Source: JACKCP01 sp034007295 (GTDB lineage: Bacteria; Desulfobacterota; Desulfobacteria; Desulfobacterales; JACKCP01). From it: a DNA stretch of 64,000 nucleotides. The notes under the pieces are model-generated. The model made no database searches. It was not told where the DNA came from and saw nothing but the letters and a program-made list of their open reading frames with translations. The stretch lies in the NCBI GenBank assembly GCA_034007295.1, contig JAVERC010000001.1, positions 124,001 to 188,000 on the forward strand. Direction: 5' to 3'. The number at the start of each line of letters is the position of its first letter. Position 1 is the stretch's first letter. Positions 25,182-34,427 of this stretch are shown in pieces. The position numbers and the translations under genes are program-made.

Positions 25182-25643
25182 ATGGAAATTAACTGGAAAA
25201 TTTTAAAAAAAAGAGGTTATTTCAGACCTGTTCTTACATACTCAATCAAACTTTCCAAAGAAGAGTGCGAGCTTGGTATTTCTTCATTAAAAATTGATAC
25301 AAAAATTTTAAAACCCCTTAATTCATGGGAAAGTCATTGTTTTCCGGATAAAAATGAAAGAGCTGGTAAATTTGATGATAAAACATATGAAATATCAACT
25401 CCTTCATTTAAAAATCCTTTATTAAACGGTAGTCTTGTACTTTGCTGGAAGGATGGAAATTCTTATCCTGAAGTAAAAAAAGGATTTGAAATTATAAGAA
25501 ATATTATGGAAAAAGAAATTATGAGAGCTCAGGAAAGCCTTCCGATTTGTGAATCAGGTGAAATTTTTGTTTCTTCTTCTTTCAAGAAAAAAACAGCTCC
25601 TGCATTTGCTGCCGAAAGATTTTTAAAGGCTGCGTGCATGTAA
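25182..25643 (+). CDS. Hypothetical protein in the MoxR-VWA operon
   Basis: 153 residues, soluble, seven bases after the VWA gene with GAGG upstream. It has Trp-containing N-terminal segments, a central KNPLLNGSLVLCWKDG stretch and a C-terminal helix. No recognised family and no membrane segment. Likely a small partner of the MoxR-VWA pair by position only. Confidence 0.6.
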   Translation: MEINWKILKKRGYFRPVLTYSIKLSKEECELGISSLKIDTKILKPLNSWESHCFPDKNERAGKFDDKTYEISTPSFKNPLLNGSLVLCWKDGNSYPEVKKGFEIIRNIMEKEIMRAQESLPICESGEIFVSSSFKKKTAPAFAAERFLKAACM

Positions 25644-25683
25644 AAATTGAGTGTAATCTGGATTGATCCTTTCATATTTTTAA

Positions 25684-25745
25684 TTAGTGATTGGCAGAAA
25701 ACGAGACTTTTTTGTTCAGTTCAAGGAAGATGAGAAATTTAACCT
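25684..25745. repeat. Repeat family 2, partial copy
   Basis: TTAGTGATTGGCAGAAAACG then TTGTTCAGTTCAAGGAAGAT and GAGAAATTTAACC match the reverse complement of the right half of the 61227-61373 copy. The left half is missing. Confidence 0.7.
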
Positions 25746-26117
25746 TTAGAACACTATGAATCAGTCAGAGGCAAACCGATTTAACAGGCTTTATGACCTG
25801 CATTAAAGATCTTTCAAACTTCAGTGAAGATGGTCACTTTTACATTGCCATATGAGCTCAGAGAACTTGTATGGCAAAATCAAAGTCTGTTTTTTCTGCT
25901 TTATTCAAATGTGCTTCAGGTACTTTAAAAGATTTTGGAATAAATCCAAAATTTGTAATTTTCAGGTATAGGTAAAGTAATACAGGAAAAAGAAAATACA
26001 GAACCCTTAAAGGCGAAGCTTTTACCAGGCTTGCTTACAGCGATACTTTTCAAAAAAGAAGATATTTTTTTTATATATAAAGAATTATTCTAAAAGAAAC
26101 AGGGCTTGTCACACTCT

Positions 26118-26155
26118 GGATAGATTGTGGCTTCCTGAGGCCGCACAATCTATCC
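26118..26155. terminator. 12-bp hairpin downstream of the minus-strand binding-protein gene
   Basis: GGATAGATTGTG pairs perfectly with CACAATCTATCC. It is 34 bases beyond the end of the 26189-26932 gene. No T-run on the minus side, so the terminator role is tentative. Confidence 0.5.
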
Positions 26156-26188
26156 TTATTCGTTGTGAGATAAATTTCATTTATTTTT

Positions 26189-26932
26189 TTAAAACCATTT
26201 ATCAAATATTTTTTGGAGACTGCCGTTTTTTCGCATTAAGTCAACCGCATCAGAAATATTTTTTGCGGTATCATCTGGAAAATTTAATCCTGTGGCAATA
26301 CATACGCTTGTTGGATCATCAATTGCTGGGCCTACTTGTAAATCGTTTTTATCTTTTCCGAACTTTTTCCAGGTATACAAACAAATTATATCCGAATCAG
26401 CAATGGTATCAAATCGCTTATGTATCAGCTTGGTTATATTTTTATCGGCACTCTCTGCTCCGCTATCAATTTTTTCTAGACCTAACTTTTCAAGCACCGG
26501 AATGATTGCATGGCCAAATACGACACCGACTTTTTTGTCTTTAATTTCATCAATAGATTTTATTGGTGAGATCCTGCCATATGAATAGAGACGATATTGT
26601 GTTTTTATTAATTCCGCTACCCATTTAAATTTCTCTTCTCGAGCTTCTGTGCGTGAAAAAGGGATAATAGCGACTAAGTCATTGGGTGTTGCTTTTTCTA
26701 AAGTGTACTGTGCACGTTTCCAAGGGATATTGAAATTGAACACAAAGTTAGGTGCCCCGTATTTTGTGGCTTCATTAAGGATCTCAACTGCAATTCCAGT
26801 CGCCTGGTTATCAACGGTTCCGCAAAACGGCATGGCTTCAAGTCCGTACACTGTCACTGTTTTGGCAAAAATATTGGTAGTGAATAGCAATTGTGCCATA
26901 GATATCAAAATAGCAAAAATAACTTTTTTCAT
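26189..26932 (-). CDS. Polar amino-acid-type ABC substrate-binding protein (SBP_bac_3), orphan
   Basis: 247 residues with a signal peptide (about 1-23, ending IFAK). The fold is of the HisJ/SBP_bac_3 family: TVYGLEAMPFCG, VDNQATGIAVEIL, then VAIIPFSRTEAREEKFKWV, IKDKKVGVVFGHAI, and a C-terminal MRKNGSLQKIFDKWF. The DNA is visibly less AT-biased and uses more C- and G-ending codons than its neighbours, and the gene is flanked by debris and hairpins, so it may be acquired. AAAGGAG precedes ATG. No transporter partners. Confidence 0.85.
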   Translation of the reverse strand: MKKVIFAILISMAQLLFTTNIFAKTVTVYGLEAMPFCGTVDNQATGIAVEILNEATKYGAPNFVFNFNIPWKRAQYTLEKATPNDLVAIIPFSRTEAREEKFKWVAELIKTQYRLYSYGRISPIKSIDEIKDKKVGVVFGHAIIPVLEKLGLEKIDSGAESADKNITKLIHKRFDTIADSDIICLYTWKKFGKDKNDLQVGPAIDDPTSVCIATGLNFPDDTAKNISDAVDLMRKNGSLQKIFDKWF

Positions 26933-27122
26933 AACAATTTCTCCTTTGTTGATGCCATCTTATCTGCACCTTTGAATGTCTGTGAAAACATCTCAAAGAT
27001 TGGAATGGCAGTTGTTATTTGTCTATCAACAGCGTGCTGACATATAATGCTGAACTTAATAAATAAATTATTGTGTTTAATATCTGATGCTTTTTTAAAA
27101 TATGGAAATTAATCAAATTAGT

Positions 27123-30100
27123 TTAGACTAAAGCTTTTTTAACAATTTTTTCAACAATTTTTTCATATGAAAGTCCAAAAAGTTCTTCAGTTGAAAGAAG
27201 ATTTATAAGGCTGTTATTCCATTTGATATTATTTTCCTGAACATTATTTTTAATTCTTTCAAGCTTTCCTCCAAGGGCCCTTGTTTTAAGATAAAGGGGT
27301 ACTTCTTTTTTAAATCCTATTTCTATTGAAAGAAGATATTCTATTCTTTTATGTTCACCAGCACCTTCTTTTGCAGCAGCTGGAATTACAAGAATTGAAC
27401 GCCCGTCTTTCTGGCCTCTTCCGATAAATACATTTCCTTCACGTACAATTATTTTTTTAGTGCCTTTTAAGGTGTTGTCAGTATCTGCACGGGAAGCAAT
27501 GTTTTTTAATGTCCCTGATTTTTCTAAAACTGATATTTTTGTTGAATCAACAGGTTCTCCAAGTAAATTAAGATCATCAATTTTGTAGAGAACATATCCT
27601 TTAATTTTTTCAACAACTTCCTGGATATTTTTAATTACCATAAGATTTTGGGGAGTTATCTGGTCAAAAGAAATATTTGAGGATAAAAGTGCATCAAATA
27701 CAATACCTGATGGTTTTTCTGAAATTCTGCTTGTTCCTACTGTAACTGTTTTTGCCTGGTGTTTTATTGCATCAATTGGTCTTGAAAGAAGATCGCATGC
27801 ATTTGAAAGCATTGAAATAAGTTTTCCAGTCATATTTGCAGGAGTGCCTTTTACCTGAAAATCCATATCAAAGTCAGAAGCATTTAATCTGCCGTAAAGA
27901 TAATTTAAAAGAAGCACTAAGTCTGAAGTAAAGTTTGAAGGCAGAATTGAAAAAAAGTTTTTGCCTTTTTGTTTTTTTCGAAATTCTTTGTAAAAGGATG
28001 CTATTGACTCCTTAAATTCCTTTTCAAGTATTACTTCAAATAATTCTTTATTCTGGGAAACAAGTGAATTAATTGTTTCTTCAATTTTAATTTTTTGATT
28101 GAAAAAAAACTTTGAATCTTCATTGATTGACTTTGCAGCATAATATCCCCATAAATGTCCTGCAAGGGTTATAAGAACTGGAGAAAGATTTTCACCTGCA
28201 TTTGGAATTTTAATTACAGCATCTGAATCATTGTCAAATCTTGAGTCATTTTCATCACCAAAAACAATTGTTGTAGATTTGTGTGCTTTAAAAATTGCAT
28301 TGTCCTTTACAATATCAGAAAGAACAGACTCCCTTGCACCTGCTGCACATACAAGAATAAGAGGTTCTGATGAAAGGTCTATATGCTTTTTATCTTCAAC
28401 ATAATCCGATGAAATAGTTCTGTAGCATAATTCACTCAGTTTGATCCTGATTTCGTCTGAAGCTGTTTTATTTGGACCGCTTCCAACTGATGCCCAATAT
28501 GTTTTTTTATAGGCATTATCTTGTGCTGCTGTTTGAATTTCCTCTTTTTTTGATAATATTTTTTTCATTAATTGAGGAAGAGAGGAAAGCTTTTCAAGTT
28601 CATTTGAAATAAATGATTCATCTCTCATATTTAAGATATCAGCAAGATAAAGTCCAAGAAGAGCTCCTGCAGTAACCTGGGAATAAAATGCCTTGGTTGA
28701 GGCAACAGACATTTCAATATCCCTTCCTGTACTGGTATATAAAACTCCGTCAACTTTAAATGTAATGTCAGAATCTCGTCTGTTTACAATGGCCATGGTT
28801 TTTGCACCTGAGTTTTTGGCCATGTCTATACTTTTATTTGTATCAGTTGTTGTACCTGATTGGGTAATTGCAACAACAAGAGAGTCTTCCATTGAGTTTT
28901 TGCTGGTTTCATCAAAAATAAATCCGCTAAGTTCAGAAGATTTTAGGGCACAAATCTGTATATCTTTTGTATTTAGATAAAAAGATACCATAAATGAGCT
29001 TGCATTCGCTGCTATTCCTGCGGTTCCCTGGCCTATAAAAAATATTCTTTTGATTTTTTTATCCAAAAAAGCTTTTTTAATTTTTTCTGGGAAAATAAAT
29101 TCGTCAAATACAACTTTTTTGGTATTTTTTTCTAAATTTGTAAGTTTCCATCTTCCCTGAATTGTTTTTGCAACAGAAGATGGAGATTCAAATATTTCTT
29201 TTAAAAAGAAATGATCAAAATTCTGTCTGTCAACATCTCTTGTGGTGATTTCTGTTTTTTGGAGCAAGGATTCATCTACAACTATTTTGTCACCTGAGTA
29301 GGTAAATGAAGTAATTCCTTCAAATTTATTTTTTGCTGAATCATCAAGAATCAATATTTGCCCGTCATATTTTTCGCCTTCAAGCTTATAATAGTCCTGG
29401 GTTCTTTCAACAAAACCATAAACTTCAGATGCTATTGTATATGAATCGTCTGAAATTCCTACAAAAACAGCTTGTCCGCTGCCTTTTTGTGCAAGAAATA
29501 TTTTGCCGGGGCTTAAATCACTCTGCATTAAAATTGCGTGGGATCCCTTAAAATCACTTACTGCAAGCCTGAAAGCTTCTTCAATTGAATTGCCTTCACT
29601 GTAGTATTTTGAAATTTGGAGAGGAATAATTTTTGTATCAGTTGTTATATTTTCAGGTATTATATCAATGCTTTTTTCAAAATTGTCTCTAAGTTCACGA
29701 TAGTTGTCTATGTCGCCGTTAAGACAGGCATGAATAAGACCTGAAACATTTTTTTCTCTGTTTTTTGTAAAATTGTCTAGTGGATGGCAGTTAAGCTGTG
29801 AAATTTCTCCAACAGAGGCCCATCTTGTATGGGCTCCAGTTGTTGCATTTAAAAAATCAGTTTCTGAGGCAGCTTTTAAAATAAAATCATTTTTTATCTG
29901 ATTTCTTATAAAGGAAATATTGTCGCCTAAAGCTCCTGTTTCAGCTGCATATTTATAGGTAAAAACAATTGTAGTGAGATTTTTTTCCAGATTTTTATCA
30001 ATGGTTATTTTATAGTTTTTCAGTTCAGTTAAATTTTTTCTGTGGTTAAATATCTGCTCAAGTGAGTCTTTGTACATTTTTTGAAGGAAATTTTCATATT

Positions 30101-30815
30101 CCTGATTTTCATAAGTAATAAAGACAGAGATTCCTGCTGAATCCCTGCCTCTTACTTCAAGAATATTTATACTGTTTAAAACAGTATTTATTTTTCTATA
30201 AAATGAAACGGCCTTTGGATTTATTGTATTTTTACTTAAAATTTTTATTTTATCTATATTTTCAAGTATTTCTTTATCTATTGTCCATTGTGCATCTTTT
30301 ATTTTTTCAAGTATTTCTACAATTCTTAAGGCTTGGTCAGGTTCAAAAATTCCAAGTTTTTTGTGTATAATTTCTGACTCACTAGTCAAAAAATTTTTCA
30401 TTTCTTTTGAAATTTCAGTAAAAGCTTTAATTGAATCTTCGTTTATGAAAAGCAGTGAAAAAAAAGAATCATTTTTTAAAGATCTTGAAAGTTCCAAAAA
30501 ATTTGAAGCATTTTCAATGCCTGAAAGATAAGTATTTGGATTTTTATTTTTTTCAATTTCTGAAAAATTATTTTTTTTTATTTCATTGAATAAATTATTT
30601 ATTTCATTAATTTTTACATTTGTCTGGCAATCGTTTGAATATAAAGTCTTAAAACTTATTATTCCAGATAATCCGCAGTTTAGTGTTAAATATTGAACCG
30701 GGAAAAAAACAATGCAGCGTTCATAAATAATGTTCTTTTTGGGTTTAAATAAAAAAACAGGCATTTTCAGGAGTTTAAAAAATTTTTGTCCAATGCTTTT
30801 CATCTGCTCAGGCAT
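27123..30815 (-). CDS. Giant GlmS-like protein (glutamine amidotransferase plus SIS domains)
   Basis: 1230 residues, twice the ~610 of GlmS. A class II amidotransferase domain begins at an internal CGLSGIISF (Cys47) rather than Cys at position 2, so a ~46-residue propeptide would have to be removed. GAHTRWASVGE (about 325) and LNGDIDNYREL (about 365) match the glutamine site. SIS domain 1 starts near 588 (FFIGQGTAGIAANASS, then ITQSGTTTDTNKS) and SIS 2 near 770. A further ~300-residue C-terminal region with IDAIKHQAKTVTVGTSR follows. It likely makes an amino sugar phosphate. It lies 12 bases after kdnB. Confidence 0.8.
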   Translation of the reverse strand: MPEQMKSIGQKFFKLLKMPVFLFKPKKNIIYERCIVFFPVQYLTLNCGLSGIISFKTLYSNDCQTNVKINEINNLFNEIKKNNFSEIEKNKNPNTYLSGIENASNFLELSRSLKNDSFFSLLFINEDSIKAFTEISKEMKNFLTSESEIIHKKLGIFEPDQALRIVEILEKIKDAQWTIDKEILENIDKIKILSKNTINPKAVSFYRKINTVLNSINILEVRGRDSAGISVFITYENQEYENFLQKMYKDSLEQIFNHRKNLTELKNYKITIDKNLEKNLTTIVFTYKYAAETGALGDNISFIRNQIKNDFILKAASETDFLNATTGAHTRWASVGEISQLNCHPLDNFTKNREKNVSGLIHACLNGDIDNYRELRDNFEKSIDIIPENITTDTKIIPLQISKYYSEGNSIEEAFRLAVSDFKGSHAILMQSDLSPGKIFLAQKGSGQAVFVGISDDSYTIASEVYGFVERTQDYYKLEGEKYDGQILILDDSAKNKFEGITSFTYSGDKIVVDESLLQKTEITTRDVDRQNFDHFFLKEIFESPSSVAKTIQGRWKLTNLEKNTKKVVFDEFIFPEKIKKAFLDKKIKRIFFIGQGTAGIAANASSFMVSFYLNTKDIQICALKSSELSGFIFDETSKNSMEDSLVVAITQSGTTTDTNKSIDMAKNSGAKTMAIVNRRDSDITFKVDGVLYTSTGRDIEMSVASTKAFYSQVTAGALLGLYLADILNMRDESFISNELEKLSSLPQLMKKILSKKEEIQTAAQDNAYKKTYWASVGSGPNKTASDEIRIKLSELCYRTISSDYVEDKKHIDLSSEPLILVCAAGARESVLSDIVKDNAIFKAHKSTTIVFGDENDSRFDNDSDAVIKIPNAGENLSPVLITLAGHLWGYYAAKSINEDSKFFFNQKIKIEETINSLVSQNKELFEVILEKEFKESIASFYKEFRKKQKGKNFFSILPSNFTSDLVLLLNYLYGRLNASDFDMDFQVKGTPANMTGKLISMLSNACDLLSRPIDAIKHQAKTVTVGTSRISEKPSGIVFDALLSSNISFDQITPQNLMVIKNIQEVVEKIKGYVLYKIDDLNLLGEPVDSTKISVLEKSGTLKNIASRADTDNTLKGTKKIIVREGNVFIGRGQKDGRSILVIPAAAKEGAGEHKRIEYLLSIEIGFKKEVPLYLKTRALGGKLERIKNNVQENNIKWNNSLINLLSTEELFGLSYEKIVEKIVKKALV

Positions 30816-30827
30816 AAAATTCTCCGT

Positions 30828-31892
30828 TTAAATTTTTTCGTAGAGTTTAAGAACTTTGTCTTTGGTCATTATATTTTTCCAGTTTTTTCCAAGGGCATTT
30901 TCCCACAATGGATCAAGACCAAGGCAAATATCTGCCATTTTTTCAAATTGCTGCTGGCTGAGATCTTTAGTTATTTTAACTGGAAGTTCAATTTTATGTT
31001 TATCCATCATTTTTTTGAATTTTTCAACACCTTCTGGATAAAATTCTTCTAGCTGATTAAATGCAAAGCAGTTTCCTATTCCGTGCTTTACTCCAAGAAC
31101 AAATGCAAGGCCGTATGAGAGTGCATGGCAGGCACCAACTTGGGAATATGCAATTGACATTCCTCCAAAATATGATGCCATCATCAGCTTTTCGTCTGAA
31201 TCGGGGTGGTCTTCAAGAAATACCTGCTCACATAAGGACTGTGATTTTTCTCCGTATGCCCTTGCAAATTCATTTATATATGTTCCTTCAAGTGCTTCAA
31301 TATTATGAACAAAACAATCCATGCCTGTATAAAACCATTGATCCTTTGGCACATTTCTAATAAGCTCAGGGTCTAGTACTACCTGGTCAAAAACAGTATA
31401 ATCAGAATTAAGTCCAAGTTTTCTTACAGGGCCTGTTAATACACAGGTTCTTGAAACCTCGGCACCTGTTCCTGAAAGAGTGGGGACCCCAACTTTATAT
31501 ACCCCTGGATTTTTAATAAGATCCCATCCCTGATATTCATGGGAAGGGCCCTCATTTGTAAGCATAAGAGATACTGCCTTTGCCATATCCATTGTACTTC
31601 CTCCGCCAATTCCAATTATTCCGTCTGGAAGAAGATCAGAACTGTTTTTTATTTTGTCTCTAATCTGGTCAACATATGAAGTTTTTGGCTCATATGTAAC
31701 ATCAATAAAAATCAGTTCGTCATTATCTTGGAGCGGTATTTTTTTTACTAATTTGCTTTCCTTAAAAACATGATCAACAAGAAAGACCATTTTTTGGGAC
31801 TTGATCCTTTTTTCTTTTAAAATATCGTCAAGCTGATCAAAACAGCCATGACCAAACACAACCCTTGAGACCTGCTTAAAATTTCTAGGCAT
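30828..31892 (-). CDS. kdnB: 3-deoxy-D-manno-octulosonate 8-oxidase
   Basis: 354 residues, iron-type alcohol dehydrogenase fold. The cofactor loop is IGIGGGSTMDMAKA, and PTLSGTGAEVSRT, GLNSDYTVFDQVVLDPELI and QWFYTGMDCFVHNIEAL closely follow the Shewanella KdnB sequence as I remember it. Metal-ligand His residues are in GACHALSYGLAF and KHGIGNC. KdnB oxidises C8 of Kdo so KdnA can aminate it to 8-amino-8-deoxy-Kdo (Kdo8N), an LPS sugar. kdnA is directly upstream. Confidence 0.88.
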   Translation of the reverse strand: MPRNFKQVSRVVFGHGCFDQLDDILKEKRIKSQKMVFLVDHVFKESKLVKKIPLQDNDELIFIDVTYEPKTSYVDQIRDKIKNSSDLLPDGIIGIGGGSTMDMAKAVSLMLTNEGPSHEYQGWDLIKNPGVYKVGVPTLSGTGAEVSRTCVLTGPVRKLGLNSDYTVFDQVVLDPELIRNVPKDQWFYTGMDCFVHNIEALEGTYINEFARAYGEKSQSLCEQVFLEDHPDSDEKLMMASYFGGMSIAYSQVGACHALSYGLAFVLGVKHGIGNCFAFNQLEEFYPEGVEKFKKMMDKHKIELPVKITKDLSQQQFEKMADICLGLDPLWENALGKNWKNIMTKDKVLKLYEKI

Positions 31893-31907
31893 GATATTTT
31901 CCTTGTT

Positions 31908-33086
31908 TTAAATGTTTAGGCTTTTTTTCAGAGCTTTTGCTCTTTTTTCCATTTCTTCTTCACTCCATGAAAGTTTTATGAGTATTGAAATGGTTTTTTT
32001 CATGATTTCATCAGATTTTTGAACTTTGACCAAATCAGGATTAAAAAGATCGCAAAATTCAGTTTTGTACAAATTGGTTTTTTCTTTAAAGTGGTTCCAG
32101 TTTTTATAGTAGTGCCAGTTGTTGGCATACCAGTAAAATGATCCGTCAACATTGTTTTTATTTAGGTTTTCAATAATTTTTTTTGCTGCATTTTCATCTT
32201 CTGCAAAAAAAGATAAAAATCCTCCATTATCACCTTCTTTATCAATTATTTTTCTTGGTTCAATGTATTTGAAATTTTCTAGTTCATCTTTAAAAATTTT
32301 TTTATTTTTTCTTTGAATGGAAATGATTTCGTCAAGACGTTCAAGCTGGGCTACTCCAACTGCTGCATTAAGTTCGCTTATCCTGAAATTTAAACCTGGA
32401 AAAGGGTGTGTTTCTTTTCCTCTGTCATTTCCTATATGATCGTGGCCGTGATCAGAAAAGGCATGGGCTTTTTCGTAAAGTTCTTTGCTGTTTGTTATAA
32501 CAGCACCACCTTCTCCGCAGGTAATTGTTTTTACAAAATCAAATGAAAAGCAGCCCATTTCACCAAATGTACCTGCATAATTTCCGTTTAGGGAAGCTCC
32601 AACAGCCTGGCACGCATCTTCAATAAGTATTAAATTGTTTTTTTCGCATATTTTTTTAATATTTTCTATATCTGCCATTGATCCGCACATATGAACAGGC
32701 ATTACAGCTTTGGTTTTTTTTGTAATTTTATTTTCAATTGAATCAGGATCAAGACAAAGTGTTTTGTCAATATCTGAAAATACAGGGATAGCACCTGCTG
32801 CAATTATTGCTTCAATTGTTGCAACAAAGGTAAATGGAGGAACTATTACCTCATCTCCCTTACCTATATTACAGCATGCAAGTGCAATGGAAAGGGCAGC
32901 AGTTCCGCTTGAGCAAAGATGGCAAAATTTCGCATTAAGTTTGGAAGACAGGTTTTTTTCAAATTCTAAAGCCTTCCAATGACCTTTTCTCAAACCGTCA
33001 AAATTGTAACGCATGAGAATTCCTGAATCGAGAACATCTGAAACATGCTTTCGTTCTTTGTCTCCAAATAATTCAAAGCCAGGCAT
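31908..33086 (-). CDS. kdnA: 8-amino-3,8-dideoxy-D-manno-octulosonate transaminase
   Basis: 392 residues, DegT/DnrJ/EryC1 PLP-dependent aminotransferase. HLCSSGTAALSIAL binds phosphate, LIEDACQAVGA carries the ring Asp, and FDFVKTITCGEGGAV holds the probable Schiff-base Lys (about 184). HPFPGLNFRISELNAAVG is a typical motif. With kdnB 15 bases downstream the role in Kdo8N synthesis is well supported; alone, this family is hard to assign. In Shewanella Kdo8N raises resistance to cationic antimicrobial peptides. Confidence 0.88.
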   Translation of the reverse strand: MPGFELFGDKERKHVSDVLDSGILMRYNFDGLRKGHWKALEFEKNLSSKLNAKFCHLCSSGTAALSIALACCNIGKGDEVIVPPFTFVATIEAIIAAGAIPVFSDIDKTLCLDPDSIENKITKKTKAVMPVHMCGSMADIENIKKICEKNNLILIEDACQAVGASLNGNYAGTFGEMGCFSFDFVKTITCGEGGAVITNSKELYEKAHAFSDHGHDHIGNDRGKETHPFPGLNFRISELNAAVGVAQLERLDEIISIQRKNKKIFKDELENFKYIEPRKIIDKEGDNGGFLSFFAEDENAAKKIIENLNKNNVDGSFYWYANNWHYYKNWNHFKEKTNLYKTEFCDLFNPDLVKVQKSDEIMKKTISILIKLSWSEEEMEKRAKALKKSLNI

Positions 33087-33106
33087 TATGCCTCCTTAAT
33101 TTTTAT

Positions 33107-34402
33107 TTATGAAAGATGACTGAAATAGTTTGCTATTAATCTTCTTGCAAATTCTGAAGATTTAGTTCCAATATACTCACCATGGCCGATGAGTACAGAA
33201 AAAATAATTGCTTTGTTAGAATCTCTTTCGATTGCATAACCCGAAAACCAGTCATATTTTATTGATCTGGAATAATCTGAAATTGAGCCGGTCTTTCCGC
33301 CAATTATCAGATTTTTCATGGTTTTGCCTTTTCTGTAAGAAATGAATGAATTTTTTGCAGTACCTGTCTTAACAGTTCTTTCCATCATTAAAGAAATATT
33401 TTTTGCTGTAGTTTCTTTGATTACTCTTGTTTTTGGAGAAGAAATATTTTGATACCTTATATTTTGTTTGTCATCAATTATTTTTTCCACAAGTTTTGGG
33501 TTTATATAAAACCCTTTGCTAACCACAGGTAAATTTAAAAAAGCGGCATGAAGAACTGAAATTTTTGTTGTGTCATTAAAACCGCTTGCAATTTCGGCCC
33601 AATTGTATTTGCTGTCACTTATTTTTACAATGCCTGTGTTCAAAGGAAAGTCAGTATCTGATTTTTGGTTTAAAAGGAAAGTGTTTGAATACTTAATTAA
33701 ATTGTCTTTTTGAAGATCAAAAAAACCAATTTTTCCAAAAACCGGATTTACAGATTGTGCAAAAGCGTCTTTGAGTTTTATATAGTTTGTGTACTTTGTC
33801 ATTTTATTTGAAAGCTGCCTTTTGTAGAGGGTATATTTTCCTCCATTAAAGGTCATGGTTTGGTTTGGGGTGTAGCCTTTTGTTTCTATTGCTGCTGCAG
33901 TTGAAATAATTTTAAAAAGGCTTGCTGCCGGATATAAGTTTTTCGTACACGGGGCTATATTTTCTAAGGGAGAAATATCATAGCCTTTTAAGCCAATTAT
34001 TTCTCCTGAATTAGGATCTGCCACGGCAAAACATATCACTTTTGGAGCACCAAGACCGCTGTTTAGGGCGTCTTTTATTTCGCAGTCAAGATATTTTTGG
34101 AGTTTTTCTTTTATAGTTGTGTGGAAAACAATGGTTTCGTTTTCAAGTTTTGAAGTAAAATATTGGCTGGTAAATTCTGATTCAGGCACATTTTTAAGAA
34201 TATTTCTGATTTGTTCTTTGGAAATAATTTCTGCTTGCTTCGGAATATTTTTTTGTTCTTTATCTGAATCATAGTAAAAAAATAAAAAAATCAGTAAAAA
34301 AATAAAAAAAATCACTAAAAGAAATTTTAGAAGTTTTTTCCAATTTTTTTTACTGTTTTTTTTGTTCTTAAAATATTTATTGCCTTTATTATATTCGTAC
34401 AT
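33107..34402 (-). CDS. Membrane-anchored penicillin-binding transpeptidase domain protein
   Basis: 431 residues. One N-terminal membrane segment (about 25-45) in a very basic context, then a transpeptidase domain with AASLFKI (the S-x-x-K nucleophile, about 157), SVN (S-x-N) and GGKTGS (KTG, about 371). It lacks a glycosyltransferase domain and the usual long dimerisation domain of class B PBPs, so it is a compact D,D-transpeptidase or carboxypeptidase. Same-strand neighbours are ricT upstream and kdnA downstream. Confidence 0.8.
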   Translation of the reverse strand: MYEYNKGNKYFKNKKNSKKNWKKLLKFLLVIFFIFLLIFLFFYYDSDKEQKNIPKQAEIISKEQIRNILKNVPESEFTSQYFTSKLENETIVFHTTIKEKLQKYLDCEIKDALNSGLGAPKVICFAVADPNSGEIIGLKGYDISPLENIAPCTKNLYPAASLFKIISTAAAIETKGYTPNQTMTFNGGKYTLYKRQLSNKMTKYTNYIKLKDAFAQSVNPVFGKIGFFDLQKDNLIKYSNTFLLNQKSDTDFPLNTGIVKISDSKYNWAEIASGFNDTTKISVLHAAFLNLPVVSKGFYINPKLVEKIIDDKQNIRYQNISSPKTRVIKETTAKNISLMMERTVKTGTAKNSFISYRKGKTMKNLIIGGKTGSISDYSRSIKYDWFSGYAIERDSNKAIIFSVLIGHGEYIGTKSSEFARRLIANYFSHLS

Positions 34403-34427
34403 TTAATACTTTAAAAAACCTTTGGGA

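Larger units (their letters stand above)
25644..26188. other. Gene-poor stretch with repeat and coding debris
   Basis: 545 bases without an intact gene. It begins with a partial copy of repeat family 2 (25684-25745). From about 25740 to 26100 short broken frames in more than one register look like decayed coding sequence; I cannot name its source. A strong hairpin lies at 26118-26155. Confidence 0.5.

Noticed and set aside
25740..26100. Transposase remnant
   Set aside because: Translated fragments show no transposase motif that I recognise, so it is described only as debris.
26125..26975. Plus-strand frames over the SBP_bac_3 gene
   Set aside because: The minus-strand frame has a signal peptide, family motifs and AAAGGAG; the plus frames have none.
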